Shown here in pieces: positions 37,979 to 46,948 of a stretch of DNA of 64,000 nt; position 1 is the first letter of the stretch; every line of letters begins with the position of its first letter. Location: positions 109,653-173,652 of the forward strand of contig NZ_PZJP01000006.1 in NCBI RefSeq assembly GCF_003206645.1, given 5' to 3'. Source of the stretch: Salinicola aestuarinus. Lineage in GTDB: Bacteria > Pseudomonadota > Gammaproteobacteria > Pseudomonadales > Halomonadaceae. The notes under the pieces were generated by a model. The model ran no database searches. It was not told the DNA's origin and was given only the letters and a program-made list of their open reading frames with translations. The position numbers were made by a program, and so were the translations under genes.

Positions 37979-38751
37979 AGTGCCAGTTCCTCATCGTCCT
38001 GACCGAGATAGGCCTCGATCACTCTGGGGTCGTTCTGCACCGTTTGCGGATCGCCCTCGGTGATCAGACTCCCGTGGTCCAGCACGCTGATCTGCTCGGA
38101 GACGCTCATCACCAGGCTCATGTCGTGCTCGATCAGCAGCACGGCAACGCCGCGTTCATCACGAATGCGCCGAATCAGCTCGATCAGCGCGTGCTTTTCA
38201 CTGGTATTGAGTCCCGCCGCCGGCTCGTCGAGCAGCAACAGCTTGGGTTGGGTCGCCAGGGCGCGGGCAATTTCGACGCGACGCTGATGACCGTAGGAGA
38301 GGTTGGTCGCCAGGCGCTCCTGATAGTCCAGCAGGCCGACGAACTCGAGACATTCGAGACTGGTCTCGAGAATCTGGCGCTCTTCAGCACGCTGACTGGG
38401 TAATCGAAGCACCGCCGCCAGAGCCCCCGACCGCGTCCGGCAATGCTGGCCTGCCATCACGTTCTCGAGTACCGACATCTCTCGGAACAGCCGGACGTTC
38501 TGGAAGGTTCGCGCAATGCCGAGCCGGGTGACGGCGTGCGGCTTGCGCCTGACAATTCGCTCGCCATCCAGGGTGATATCACCCGCCTGGGGCCGGTAGA
38601 AGCCGGTGATCACATTGAACATCGACGTCTTGCCGGCACCATTGGGGCCGATCAGACTATGGATTACCCCCGAGTCGACGCCAAAATTGACGTCATGCAG
38701 TACGGTGTTGCCCGCGAAGCTCAGCGACACCTGTTTCAGTTGCAGCAGCAT
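37975..38751 (-). CDS. livG: LivG-type ABC ATPase, hydroxyproline uptake
   Basis: A 258-residue ATPase. It has Walker A GPNGAGKTS, the LivG-type LGIARTFQNVRLFREMSVLE, signature LSYGHQRRVEIARAL, Walker B LLLLDEPAAGLN and switch His in IEHDMSLVM. This is the partner of LivF in a Liv-type importer. It begins 9 bp after the livM stop. Length and motifs are complete. Confidence 0.9.
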   Translation of the reverse strand: MLLQLKQVSLSFAGNTVLHDVNFGVDSGVIHSLIGPNGAGKTSMFNVITGFYRPQAGDITLDGERIVRRKPHAVTRLGIARTFQNVRLFREMSVLENVMAGQHCRTRSGALAAVLRLPSQRAEERQILETSLECLEFVGLLDYQERLATNLSYGHQRRVEIARALATQPKLLLLDEPAAGLNTSEKHALIELIRRIRDERGVAVLLIEHDMSLVMSVSEQISVLDHGSLITEGDPQTVQNDPRVIEAYLGQDDEELAL

Positions 38752-38760
38752 CGCTTTCCC

Positions 38761-39750
38761 CTAGGAACGTTTCTCGGGCCAGATACCACTCGGCCGGAAC
38801 AGCATGATCAGCAGCAGCAGCACGGCGAAGATCAGCAGTCGAAGCGTGCCGAACTCGCGGAGTAATTCCGGTCCCAGCACCACGATGAAGGCCCCGAGAA
38901 TGACGCCCGGAATCTTGCCCATGCCCCCCAGAACGACCGCCAGTAGAATCAGCACCGATTGCTGAAAACTGAAACTTTCCGGCGAAATGGCCCCTAGATT
39001 GACCGAGAAGAAAATGCCCCCGACCGCCCCGAAGATGGCCCCGATGATATAAGCCGCCAACTTGGTCGCGACGCGATTGATCCCCATGGCCTCGGCGGCA
39101 TCTTCATCATGTCGCACGTAGAGCCAGGCCCGTCCGAGACGAGAATCGAAGAGTCGCTGACTGGCGATATACGCCAGTACGGCCAGCACGACGAAGACGT
39201 AGTAGAAATCGATCGAATTATCGATGTGCCAGCCGAAAAGCGACGGCTCGGGAATGTGAGAGAGACCACTGGCCCCGCCGGTAATCTCCAGGTTGCGGGC
39301 GGTAAAACGCACGATTTCACCGAATCCCAAAGTCACGATCGCCAGATAATCGCTGCGTAGCCGCAACGTGGGGCCACCGATAATGACCCCGGCGAGCGCC
39401 GCCGCCATGATGGCAAAGGGTATGGCCGCCCAGAAATTGATGCCGAACTGCTGTGTCAGGATCCCCACCGTATAGGCACCGACGGCGAAGAAGGCGGCAT
39501 AGCCGAGATCGAGCAGCCCGGCATAGCCGACCACGATATTGAGTCCCAGACACAGCACGACATAGAGCAGTGCATTGGTGAGGATCACCGTCGTGTATTG
39601 GCTCGAGACCCAGGGTGTAATGATCAGGATGGCGATGATGACCGCATGAAGAAACCGTCGTCTTCCCGGGGATTCGAAGGCCGCGTAGAGACGCTGAAAG
39701 AGGTTTCGGGGTTTGGGCTCGTCCGTTGTCGGTGCTGAATGATCGTTCAT
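38761..39750 (-). CDS. livM: LivM-type ABC permease
   Basis: A 329-residue membrane protein with about nine hydrophobic segments. LivM landmarks are CLGLNIVVGYAGLLDLGYAA, GPTLRLRSDYLAIVTLGFGE, RAWLYVRHDEDAAEAMGIN and VVLGGMGKIPGVILGAF. It forms the membrane channel with LivH. AAGGATG precedes ATG 39750, which begins one base after the livH stop. Confidence 0.9.
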   Translation of the reverse strand: MNDHSAPTTDEPKPRNLFQRLYAAFESPGRRRFLHAVIIAILIITPWVSSQYTTVILTNALLYVVLCLGLNIVVGYAGLLDLGYAAFFAVGAYTVGILTQQFGINFWAAIPFAIMAAALAGVIIGGPTLRLRSDYLAIVTLGFGEIVRFTARNLEITGGASGLSHIPEPSLFGWHIDNSIDFYYVFVVLAVLAYIASQRLFDSRLGRAWLYVRHDEDAAEAMGINRVATKLAAYIIGAIFGAVGGIFFSVNLGAISPESFSFQQSVLILLAVVLGGMGKIPGVILGAFIVVLGPELLREFGTLRLLIFAVLLLLIMLFRPSGIWPEKRS

Positions 39751-39751
39751 A

Positions 39752-40666
39752 TCACATCCTTTCCACTTCGGATTTGCCGAGTAATCCCGTGGGCTTGAAC
39801 ACCAGCACCAGGATCAGGATCGAGAAGGTAAAGACATCCTTCCACTCACTCCCGATGAACGGAATATGCGTACCGAAGGACTCCAGCAATCCCAGGATCA
39901 GACCACCGAGCATCGCGCCTGGAATACTGCCGATACCGCCGATGACGGCTGCGGTAAACGCCTTGAGTCCGATCAGAAACCCCATGAAGTACCAGATGCT
40001 GCCGTAGTACGCGCCCGCCATGGTGCCTGCCGCGGCGGCCAGCCCGGAGCCGATGAAAAACGTCACCGCGATCACCGCAGACACGTTGATCCCCATCATT
40101 CGGCACATGTCCTTGTCGATGGAGACTGCCCGCATGGCGCGACCGTATAGCGTTTTGGAGACGAACAGCTCGAGGCCGATCATCAATACCCCGGCGGTCG
40201 CGACCAGCACGATCTGGTTGTAGGAAAGAAACAGGTTGCCGAGGTTGAAGCCGCCAAACCCCAGTTCGGTACGAAAGGCGGTGTACTGGCCGCCGGTCAG
40301 TGCCAGCGCGGCATTCTGCAGCACCAGCGAAACGGCCAGCGCAGTAATCAGAATCGACAGTCTCGGCGCACCGAGCATGGGGTGGTAGGCGACTCGCTCG
40401 ATCACCACGCCGAGACATCCCACCGCCAGCATGGCCAACAGCATGGCGACGAAGATGCCGAGCCAGCCCGCGCCGAGAAATCCCGACACCAGCGACAGGC
40501 CGCCGAAGCCGACGAAGGCGCCAGTCATGTAGAGATCGCCATGGGCGAAATTGAGTAGTTTGATGACCCCGAACACCATGGTGTAACCGAGCGCCACCAG
40601 GGCGTAAAAGGAGCCCAGCACCAGCCCGTCAACGAGCTGCTGTAGAAAAGAGTCGTACCAGGTCAT
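39752..40666 (-). CDS. livH: LivH-type ABC permease
   Basis: A 304-residue membrane protein with about eight hydrophobic segments. LivH landmarks are QQLVDGLVLGSFYALVALGY, FAHGDLYMTGAFVG, LYGRAMRAVSIDKDMCRMMG and AAVIGGIGSIPGAMLGGL. It is the channel partner of LivM. It lies 114 bp after the binding-protein gene, a gap with no obvious terminator. Confidence 0.9.
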   Translation of the reverse strand: MTWYDSFLQQLVDGLVLGSFYALVALGYTMVFGVIKLLNFAHGDLYMTGAFVGFGGLSLVSGFLGAGWLGIFVAMLLAMLAVGCLGVVIERVAYHPMLGAPRLSILITALAVSLVLQNAALALTGGQYTAFRTELGFGGFNLGNLFLSYNQIVLVATAGVLMIGLELFVSKTLYGRAMRAVSIDKDMCRMMGINVSAVIAVTFFIGSGLAAAAGTMAGAYYGSIWYFMGFLIGLKAFTAAVIGGIGSIPGAMLGGLILGLLESFGTHIPFIGSEWKDVFTFSILILVLVFKPTGLLGKSEVERM

Positions 40667-40780
40667 GAGCGTGCATCTCTGGACAGCGGGAAGTCAGGAC
40701 GACCGCGTTGCAGGCGCATTGTCAGCAACGCGGATCGTCATTTCCGGCTCGAGCCGATGCCCGAACCGGAAAACTAGCCG

Positions 40781-41902
40781 TTAGGGTTCGTAGCGGGTCC
40801 AGTTGCCGTCCTGACCTTCGAGTACCACGAAGTTGCTGCGCGACAGAGTATGCTCCGGGGTAAAGGCGACCGGCCCGGCCAGCCACTCCTGACCGTCGGC
40901 GCTGTTCAACGCCGAGATGATGGCATCGCCGTCTGTCGTACCGGCCTTGTCGATCGCCCAGGCCATTAACTGCAGCCCGTCGTAGGCGAGCGGTGCATAG
41001 GGCCCCGGGGAATTATCGAACTGCGCGTTGTAATCGCTGATGAACTGCTGGGCGGCTGGCAGAAAGTCGGCGGTGGGGTTCGAGAATGCGAACACGCCTT
41101 CAGCGGCCTGACCGGCGATGTCGAACAGTTTAGGCGAGTTGGAGCCGTCACCCACGGCGATCAGCCCCTGAAATCCCCGCTGACGAAGCTGACGGATCAG
41201 AAGGCCGCCGTCGGCGTAGTAGGCGGTCCAGAACACGGCATCGGCACCGGAGCTCCGAATCTTGTTGACCAGCGCGGAAAAGTCCTGCTCCCCCTTGTTG
41301 ACGTATTCGAACGCGGAGACGGTATGGCCAGCTTCGCTCCAGGCGTCGCGGGTCAGGTTGGCCAGATCCTGTGAATAGGCATCGCCCTGATTGACGATGG
41401 CCAGCTTCTCGATCTCTTCGCCTTCGAAGAAGTCGAGGGCGGTCTTGGCCTGATCGTTGCCGGTCGAATTGATCATCACCGCGTTGCCCGGATTGGCCGG
41501 GATCAACTGCGTCGAGTTGGCCGCCACGATGACGAACGGAATATTGGCGTCGCCATAGACCTTGAGCGTGGGCTGGGTCGCGCCGGAACAATATCCGCCC
41601 ACGACACCGACGACTTCCAGCGAGGCGAGCCGGCTGGCCGCATTGACCGACTGCTGCGGATCACAGGCGCTATCGCCGGACACCAGTTCGATCTGGCGGC
41701 CACCCAGCAGCCCACCGTCGGCATTGATTTCGTCGGCAGCCAGCGAGATGGCGTTGAACATATCCTTGCCATAGGTGGCTTCAGAGCCGGTCGTCGGCAC
41801 CTGAACGCCTAGCGTAATGGGATCGTCCTGCGCCAGAGCAAGCGGTCCAATGGCGACATTAACGAGTGCCGCGGACGCGACCCACTTGAGAAAATTACCC
41901 AT
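40781..41902 (-). CDS. Liv-type substrate-binding protein, probable hydroxyproline binder
   Basis: A 373-residue periplasmic binding protein. A signal peptide (LKWVASAALVNVAIGPLALAQ) is followed by the type I fold DPITLGVQVPTTGSEATYGK, LAADEINADGGLLGGRQIEL, DSACDPQQSVNAASRL, AIVNQGDAYSQDLA and the C-terminal PYAPLAYDGLQLMAWAI. It resembles LivK-type proteins. The ligand is inferred as hydroxyproline or proline from the neighbours and shared operator, not from residues. An AAGGAGT site precedes ATG 41902. It leads the livKHMGF-type operon. Confidence 0.88.
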   Translation of the reverse strand: MGNFLKWVASAALVNVAIGPLALAQDDPITLGVQVPTTGSEATYGKDMFNAISLAADEINADGGLLGGRQIELVSGDSACDPQQSVNAASRLASLEVVGVVGGYCSGATQPTLKVYGDANIPFVIVAANSTQLIPANPGNAVMINSTGNDQAKTALDFFEGEEIEKLAIVNQGDAYSQDLANLTRDAWSEAGHTVSAFEYVNKGEQDFSALVNKIRSSGADAVFWTAYYADGGLLIRQLRQRGFQGLIAVGDGSNSPKLFDIAGQAAEGVFAFSNPTADFLPAAQQFISDYNAQFDNSPGPYAPLAYDGLQLMAWAIDKAGTTDGDAIISALNSADGQEWLAGPVAFTPEHTLSRSNFVVLEGQDGNWTRYEP

Positions 41903-42034
41903 ACCGCAATACTCCTTTCAGTGCTTTTGATTGTTCGTCATTGTTCTATGCGTACTGCAAAGGGGTGGGCGTTACGCCCTGTCGTACCGGGACTACATCA
42001 AACGCGGTGCCTTTTACTCCGCCAGCCTTCACCC

Positions 42035-42082
42035 CGCGAGCTTTTCATTTCGCGAGCCTTTCATTTCGCGAGCCTTTCATTT
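42035..42082. repeat. 16-bp tandem repeat, three copies
   Basis: CGCGAGCCTTTCATTT occurs three times back to back (the first copy with one change), followed by a partial fourth. It lies in the leader of the transporter operon, between the binding-protein start and the GntR-type operator. It has no known role. Confidence 0.85.
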
Positions 42083-42131
42083 CGCTAAGGGAAATTACGT
42101 TTTTATCGCTTTCATCACTGACAGTAATAAT

Positions 42132-42148
42132 TTGTATAAAATATACAA
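42132..42148. promoter_or_regulatory. GntR-type operator upstream of the transporter operon
   Basis: TTGTATAAAATATACAA is a perfect 17-bp palindrome (7-bp arms, 3-bp centre) about 230 bp upstream of the binding-protein start. Near-identical sites precede the GntR gene (44363) and the epimerase gene (46552), so it is a likely operator for the FCD-type GntR regulator in this cluster. Confidence 0.78.
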
Positions 42149-42321
42149 GCACGCCGTCAAGCCGTGTTTCGTCGTCCCGATCTGCCCGTCGAATCCCATC
42201 TTATACGGCGCTTTCGTCACGGCAATTTTTTGTCATGTTTTTCAGACAATTCCCGACCCAAGCCCCTCAATATCCTGGCTCACCAATCGCGCAACGCGAA
42301 CCGATTGGGCCCACTTCATAC

Positions 42322-43623
42322 CTAGCCGAAGCGGGCGAGCCGATAGGGTTCCAGAGGCGGTAGACCGGGACGCTTCATCGCGGTATCAAGCGGCGAAGAA
42401 CCCTCAGTGCCGGCGAGAGTGGCAATGATCTCGGCGGTGATCGCCGCCTGGGTCAATCCGAGATGATGGTGGCCAAACGCCAGCAGCACGCGGCCCTTTT
42501 CCACTCGGTCGATAATCGGCAGGGAATCCGGCAGAGACGGGCGAAAACCCATCCATGGCGTCGCGCCCTCGGCGTCGAGATCCCGCTTGAACAAGCCGTG
42601 GCTCAGGCGATGCAATTGCCACGCCCGCGCCATGTTGGGCGGTGCATTCAGCCCCGCGAATTCCACGGTGCCGGCCAGCCGCAAGCCGGTTGCCATCGGC
42701 GTCATGATGAAACGACGCTCCAGCGAGGTCACCGCGAACGGCAGGCTGTCGTGTTCGCGAGGTAGCATCAGGTGATAACCCCGCTCGGTATCCAGCGGCA
42801 CGCGCTTGCCGGTGAGTTGAGCGGTCAGCGCTGCCGAATGGGCGCCACAGGCGAGCAGCACGCGACTGGCCGTCAACTCACGCCGATTGGTGACGAGCCG
42901 GACACCGGTCTCGGTCACTTGCGCCGAGCCCACGGTTTCCTGAGAGAAGCGCACGCCCTGCCCTTGGGCGGCGTCGACCAAAGTCTGGATGATCCACGAT
43001 GGGTCCAGTACGTGACCCGTGCCGGGGAAGAACAACCCGCCCAGCAGCGCCGTCGATAGCTGCGGCGCCTCCTGCTGGATCGCTTCGCGCTCCCACCGCT
43101 CGACCGGCACCTTTTCGTGGCACATTCGCGATTCGAGCGCCTCGAGCTTGTGGCGTGACTCGGACTTCTCGTAAACCAGGAGCGAGCCGTCGGCTTTCAG
43201 CAGGTGAGCGCCGTTGACCGATGCCAGCAGGCGCTGCCAGGCCGCCAGACTGAGCGCATTGAGGGCGCCGATACCGGCCACGCTCTGGGCGAACGGCGTC
43301 GAGCGCAGGTTCAGCATCAGGCGGGTCAACCACGGCAGCGCGCGTGGCAGGTACTTCCAATCCAGCCGCAGCGGACCCATCGGATCCATGAGCATGCCGG
43401 GTAGTGACTTCAGGATCGAGGTATCGGCAATCGGAAAGACCTGCTCGGTGGCCAGATGCCCGGCGTTACCGTAAGAGGCGCCCCGTCCCGGTTCCTGAGT
43501 GTCGAGTACCACGACCCGGTGACCCTGACGAGCCAGCGCCAGGGCACTGCTGACGCCGATGAGGCCCGCGCCGACGACCGCGATATCGGCATCAATCGGC
43601 GCCGGATGGGGAGAATTCGACAT
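42322..43623 (-). CDS. D-hydroxyproline dehydrogenase (FAD, DadA-like)
   Basis: A 433-residue DAO-family flavoprotein. It has the dinucleotide motif IAVVGAGLIGVSSALALARQ, the RGASYGNAGHLATEQVFP region of DadA-like enzymes, and the C-terminal WMGFRPSLPDSLPIIDR and GHHHLGLTQAA that close the FAD site. In the hydroxyproline pathway (LhpB/HypO type) it oxidises cis-4-hydroxy-D-proline to delta-1-pyrroline-4-hydroxy-2-carboxylate. It could equally be a D-amino-acid dehydrogenase, but the flanking epimerase and deaminase decide in favour of hydroxyproline. ATG at 43623 has GAGG upstream; ATG at 43635 is the alternative. Confidence 0.85.
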   Translation of the reverse strand: MSNSPHPAPIDADIAVVGAGLIGVSSALALARQGHRVVVLDTQEPGRGASYGNAGHLATEQVFPIADTSILKSLPGMLMDPMGPLRLDWKYLPRALPWLTRLMLNLRSTPFAQSVAGIGALNALSLAAWQRLLASVNGAHLLKADGSLLVYEKSESRHKLEALESRMCHEKVPVERWEREAIQQEAPQLSTALLGGLFFPGTGHVLDPSWIIQTLVDAAQGQGVRFSQETVGSAQVTETGVRLVTNRRELTASRVLLACGAHSAALTAQLTGKRVPLDTERGYHLMLPREHDSLPFAVTSLERRFIMTPMATGLRLAGTVEFAGLNAPPNMARAWQLHRLSHGLFKRDLDAEGATPWMGFRPSLPDSLPIIDRVEKGRVLLAFGHHHLGLTQAAITAEIIATLAGTEGSSPLDTAMKRPGLPPLEPYRLARFG

Positions 43624-43663
43624 ACGCGACCTCATGTCCAGGACAGTAAAGAGCCGGCGGGGC

Positions 43664-44326
43664 TCAGGCGCTGTTCAAGCTGTTCTCCAGCACCGCCACA
43701 ACGCTTCCCGCCGCTTCCTTGATATGGGTTTCCAGTAACTGGCAGGCCTTCGCGACATCGCCCTGCCGCGCGAGCTTCAGCAACTCGCGATGTTCCCGTT
43801 CGGCCTTCTCGATCTTGCGGGTATAGAGCAGCTGCATGCGGATATAACGCCCCGCCTTGGTGTTCAACTGGCCGATGATCGCCAGCGTTTCAGGCAGCCC
43901 CGAGGGCGCATACAGGGCGTGGTGAAACGCGAAGTTGTAGTCGCCCCAGTTCCCGATCTGACTACCGGAATCCAGCGCCGCGTCGTACTGGTCAAGGATG
44001 GCCTCGGCCTGGTCGAGATCCGACGCTGTCAGATTCGGGATCGCATACCGCAAGGCATGCGTCTCGATCAGCACGCGCAGGTCGAACAACTCCCGTACCG
44101 CGGCCACGGAAAGCTCGGTGGTGAACGCCCCGCGGTGGGCGTGGAACTCCACCAGGCCCTCGGACTCCAGGGTCAGCAGGGCCTCCCTGACGGGTATGCG
44201 ACTGACGTCGTAATCTCTCGCCAATGCATCCTGGCGAAGCTGGGAGCCGCCCTTGAACTCGCCGCTGAGAATGCGCTCGCGCAGATCATCCGCGACGTGC
44301 TGGGCTCGGGTCTTGAAAGTCGCCAT
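43664..44326 (-). CDS. GntR-family (FCD) regulator of hydroxyproline genes
   Basis: A 220-residue regulator. An N-terminal winged helix-turn-helix (HVADDLRERILSGEFKGGSQ, DYDVSRIPVREALLTLESEG) is followed by an all-helical FCD ligand domain with metal-binding-type residues (FDLRVLIETHALR, YNFAFHHALYAPSG, EHRELLKLARQGD). An operator-like palindrome at 44363-44379 lies 37 bp upstream of the ATG, suggesting autoregulation. The frame is open far upstream, but the domain begins right at 44326. It is probably a repressor released by hydroxyproline or an intermediate. Confidence 0.88.
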   Translation of the reverse strand: MATFKTRAQHVADDLRERILSGEFKGGSQLRQDALARDYDVSRIPVREALLTLESEGLVEFHAHRGAFTTELSVAAVRELFDLRVLIETHALRYAIPNLTASDLDQAEAILDQYDAALDSGSQIGNWGDYNFAFHHALYAPSGLPETLAIIGQLNTKAGRYIRMQLLYTRKIEKAEREHRELLKLARQGDVAKACQLLETHIKEAAGSVVAVLENSLNSA

Positions 44327-44362
44327 AGATCGGTCGTCATCGTCATTGCAGCATTTTGCATA

Positions 44363-44379
44363 TTGTATACAGCACACAA
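44363..44379. promoter_or_regulatory. GntR-type operator upstream of the GntR gene
   Basis: TTGTATACAGCACACAA matches the palindrome TTGTATA-N3-TATACAA with two changes in the right arm. It lies just upstream of the regulator start, as expected for autoregulation. Confidence 0.65.
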
Positions 44380-44492
44380 TTGACTCACCACACACCCGCG
44401 GGGCGCGCCGGCCTTGGGCCATTCGCGCCAGCCGAGACGGGCGACAGGCCGACAGTCTCCCCCGGCAGCTCGACCCGGCACGGCGTCGCCGC

Positions 44493-45434
44493 TCACCCCG
44501 CCTGGACCGACCACTGCGTATACCACTCACGGAACAGCGCGTACTGGGCCTCGACATAACGACGCTGTGCCTCGCTCAAGGCATCGCTTTCGTTGAAGTG
44601 CAGCGCGTAGCCGCTGTCGCCGTTGAGTACCATCAAGTGCTTGTAATACAGCACCAGGTCCACGCCTTCATCGAAGGAAGACAGCACGTTGAGTGCCGAC
44701 TCCAGCTCCCGAGCCCGGCGCCGGGCCTCGAGATCGCCCCTGGCGGCTTTCTCGCTCAGCGCGACCAGCTGCAGGACTTCGCGGGGCAGTGCGTTACCGA
44801 CACCGGTAATGGCGCCAGTGGCCTGACAGTTGACGAAGCCGTGCACCACCTGGGTGTCGACACCGACCATCAGGCTGACGTCGTCATCCTGTGAAGTGAT
44901 GTGCTCCGCTGCATAGCGCAGGTCTTCAGCCCCGCCGAACTCCTTGAAGCCGATCAGATTCGGATGTTCGCGACGTAGCGCAAAGAACAGTTCGGCGCGC
45001 GTGGCAAAGCCGTAGTGGGGGCTGTTGTAGATCACCGCGGGCAGTTCGGCAGCGGCTTCCAAAATGGCCGAGAAATGCGCTTTCTGGGCAGCCAGCGAGG
45101 TGCCGCGGGAGAGGACACGCGGAATGACCATCAGCCCCTGCGCCCCGACCTTGGCCGCATGCGCCGCGTGGGATACCGCTTCCTTCGAGTTGACGGCCCC
45201 GGTACCGACGATCGTGGGAACCCCGGCGGCGACCAGTCTTGCCACCCCTTCCTGACGCTCGGCTTCGCTGAGCAGCGGCCAGTCGCCCATGGAGCCGCAG
45301 TAAACCACCCCACGCATGCCGAGATCGACGAGCTCGCGCCCCTTGGCGACCAGCGCATCGTAATCCGGCGTTCGGTCGGCAGTGCAAGGGGTCATCAGGG
45401 CAGGAATACAGCCGGTAAAGATGGAGTCGCTCAT
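44493..45434 (-). CDS. Delta-1-pyrroline-4-hydroxy-2-carboxylate deaminase (DHDPS family)
   Basis: A 313-residue DapA/NAL-superfamily aldolase-fold enzyme. The active-site Tyr lies in VIYNSPHYGF and the Schiff-base Lys in LIGFKEFGG, with CGSMGDWPLLSEAER replacing the usual GTTGE loop. In hydroxyproline degradation (LhpC/HypD type) it converts the cyclic imine to 2-oxoglutarate semialdehyde, releasing ammonia. Family members with this loop and gene context are deaminases rather than dihydrodipicolinate synthases. It lies between the epimerase and the GntR gene on the same strand. Confidence 0.85.
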   Translation of the reverse strand: MSDSIFTGCIPALMTPCTADRTPDYDALVAKGRELVDLGMRGVVYCGSMGDWPLLSEAERQEGVARLVAAGVPTIVGTGAVNSKEAVSHAAHAAKVGAQGLMVIPRVLSRGTSLAAQKAHFSAILEAAAELPAVIYNSPHYGFATRAELFFALRREHPNLIGFKEFGGAEDLRYAAEHITSQDDDVSLMVGVDTQVVHGFVNCQATGAITGVGNALPREVLQLVALSEKAARGDLEARRRARELESALNVLSSFDEGVDLVLYYKHLMVLNGDSGYALHFNESDALSEAQRRYVEAQYALFREWYTQWSVQAG

Positions 45435-45491
45435 GGTTGTCCTCTGGAAAGGCTGGATGGTGTGTCGTTCGACAGCGGAATTGGCGTGCCG

Positions 45492-46475
45492 CTAGGTCGC
45501 GGTAATGCCCCACGCGAAGGGGTCGTTGTCGTCGATCAACAGCGTGGCGTCGGCGCTGAGAAACGCGCTGCCCTTGATGAAGGGGCGGATAAGGGCACTC
45601 GCTGGCTCTCCCGCTTCTTGCGCCTCCCACTCAAAATGCCCCTCGAATCGGCTGCCGGTGATACTGGACTGAACCCAGCGCTCCCCCGCCGCCAATTTGC
45701 CGTCAGCGGCCAGGCAGGCCAGTTTGGCGCTGGTGCCGGTGCCGCAGGGCGAGCGGTCATAGGCCTTGCCCGGGCACAGCACGAAGTTGCGGCTGTCGGC
45801 GGGTTCGAGGGACTCGGCAGCCGTGGCAACGTCATCGGCAAACAGCTCGATATGGTCGATATGGCCCCCGTGCTCACCGGTGATCGCCTGTGCGTCCAGA
45901 GCCTGACGGATCGCCCAGGTAAAAGCCGTCAGTGCCTCCTCGTTGGCAAGGGTCACCGCTTGATCGTGCTCGCCGACCAGGAAGAACCAATTGCCCCCCC
46001 AGGCAATATCACCACACACCAGACCATAGCCGGGCACCTCGACCGGGACGCGATGGCGATAGCGGTAGGCGGGCACGTTTCGCACCGTCACCGCGCCGTC
46101 TTCGTGCAGGGTGGCACTGACGGGGCCAACGGTCGTGTCGATCCAGTGGTCCCCCGGCTGGATCAAGCCGAGATGATGCAGGGACGCGACCAAACCGATC
46201 GTGCCGTGACCGCACATGCCCAGATAGCCGGTGTTGTTGAAGAAGATGACGCCGCAGGTCGCGCCCGGCGTCACGGGCTCACAGTAGAGCGCACCGACGA
46301 GAACCTCGTTACCACGCGGTTCCAGCAGGCAGGCGCGACGCCAGTGATCGTGGGATTCCCGCAGGGCATCCCGCTTCTCGGCCAGGGTGTCGCCCGGCAG
46401 GGTCGGAAAGCCCTCCATGACAAGACGGGTCGGCTCGCCGCCGGTGTGGGAATCGATGACATGGATGCGCTTCAT
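45492..46475 (-). CDS. 4-hydroxyproline 2-epimerase (proline racemase family)
   Basis: A 327-residue enzyme. Both catalytic Cys motifs are present: [12 protein letters not shown] for the first and [12 protein letters not shown] for the second. Two Cys indicate an epimerase or racemase rather than the dehydratase with a Thr. The N-terminal [17 protein letters not shown] is typical of HypRE/LhpA. It converts trans-4-hydroxy-L-proline to cis-4-hydroxy-D-proline, the first step. ATG at 46475 has AAGGA at 9-nt spacing; ATG at 46481 is too close. It heads the catabolic genes, behind a GntR-type operator. Confidence 0.9.
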   Translation of the reverse strand: MKRIHVIDSHTGGEPTRLVMEGFPTLPGDTLAEKRDALRESHDHWRRACLLEPRGNEVLVGALYCEPVTPGATCGVIFFNNTGYLGMCGHGTIGLVASLHHLGLIQPGDHWIDTTVGPVSATLHEDGAVTVRNVPAYRYRHRVPVEVPGYGLVCGDIAWGGNWFFLVGEHDQAVTLANEEALTAFTWAIRQALDAQAITGEHGGHIDHIELFADDVATAAESLEPADSRNFVLCPGKAYDRSPCGTGTSAKLACLAADGKLAAGERWVQSSITGSRFEGHFEWEAQEAGEPASALIRPFIKGSAFLSADATLLIDDNDPFAWGITAT

Positions 46476-46551
46476 GACCATTTTTCCTTCGTGTGGGCGA
46501 ACCGACCACTCGCCTGGCAAGGGTCAGACTATAGAACGATGATTCGTTGGA

Positions 46552-46568
46552 TTGTAGATTTTATACAA
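46552..46568. promoter_or_regulatory. GntR-type operator upstream of the epimerase gene
   Basis: TTGTAGATTTTATACAA matches TTGTATA-N3-TATACAA with one change and is flanked by GA/TC that extend the palindrome. It lies 77 bp upstream of the epimerase start, the position of a repressor site. Confidence 0.75.
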
Positions 46569-46780
46569 TCTTCAAACGCGTTTGTGAAGGGGTCTTCAGC
46601 CCCCTCACCCCGAACCGAGCTGCCGAAGGCCGGCTAGAAACGTATGGTCGCGACTCACGTCCTATCGCTGAAAAGAACCCAATGGTAATAGGTCGTGCCG
46701 AGCTTCACGGTTGGTGCCGACAGGTAACCGAGGCCATATTCCCTCCCCGTAAATCGACGGGCGGCCGGATCGAAGGCTAG

Positions 46781-46948
46781 TTAGTTAAAGCTGACGGCGA
46801 TCCTGACCGCGTGCTGATGCCATCGCTTCGCGGTTAACGGAGAGATAGCCGTGCCGCCCTGAAGGGCGAAGCCCGGCTCGGCGTTGAGAAACGGCAGCAG
46901 CGAAACCAGCAGACTGACCTGTTCGTGGTAGCGAGCATCAATCGGCAT
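46781..46948 (-). pseudogene. Truncated AbiEii-type nucleotidyltransferase toxin, N-terminal remnant
   Basis: ATG 46948 begins MPIDARYHEQVSLLVSLLPF, then FALQGGTAI. This is the start of AbiEii/AbiGii-type toxins, including the nucleotide-binding GGTAI. After that the frame runs into unrelated sequence and stops at residue 55, whereas intact toxins have about 300. The start codon overlaps the end of the upstream antitoxin remnant, the usual AbiE arrangement. It is clearly non-functional. Confidence 0.72.

Noticed and set aside
41931..42428. 165-codon plus-strand frame in the transporter leader
   Set aside because: It runs through the 16-bp repeat and the GntR operator, and overlaps the end of the dehydrogenase gene.
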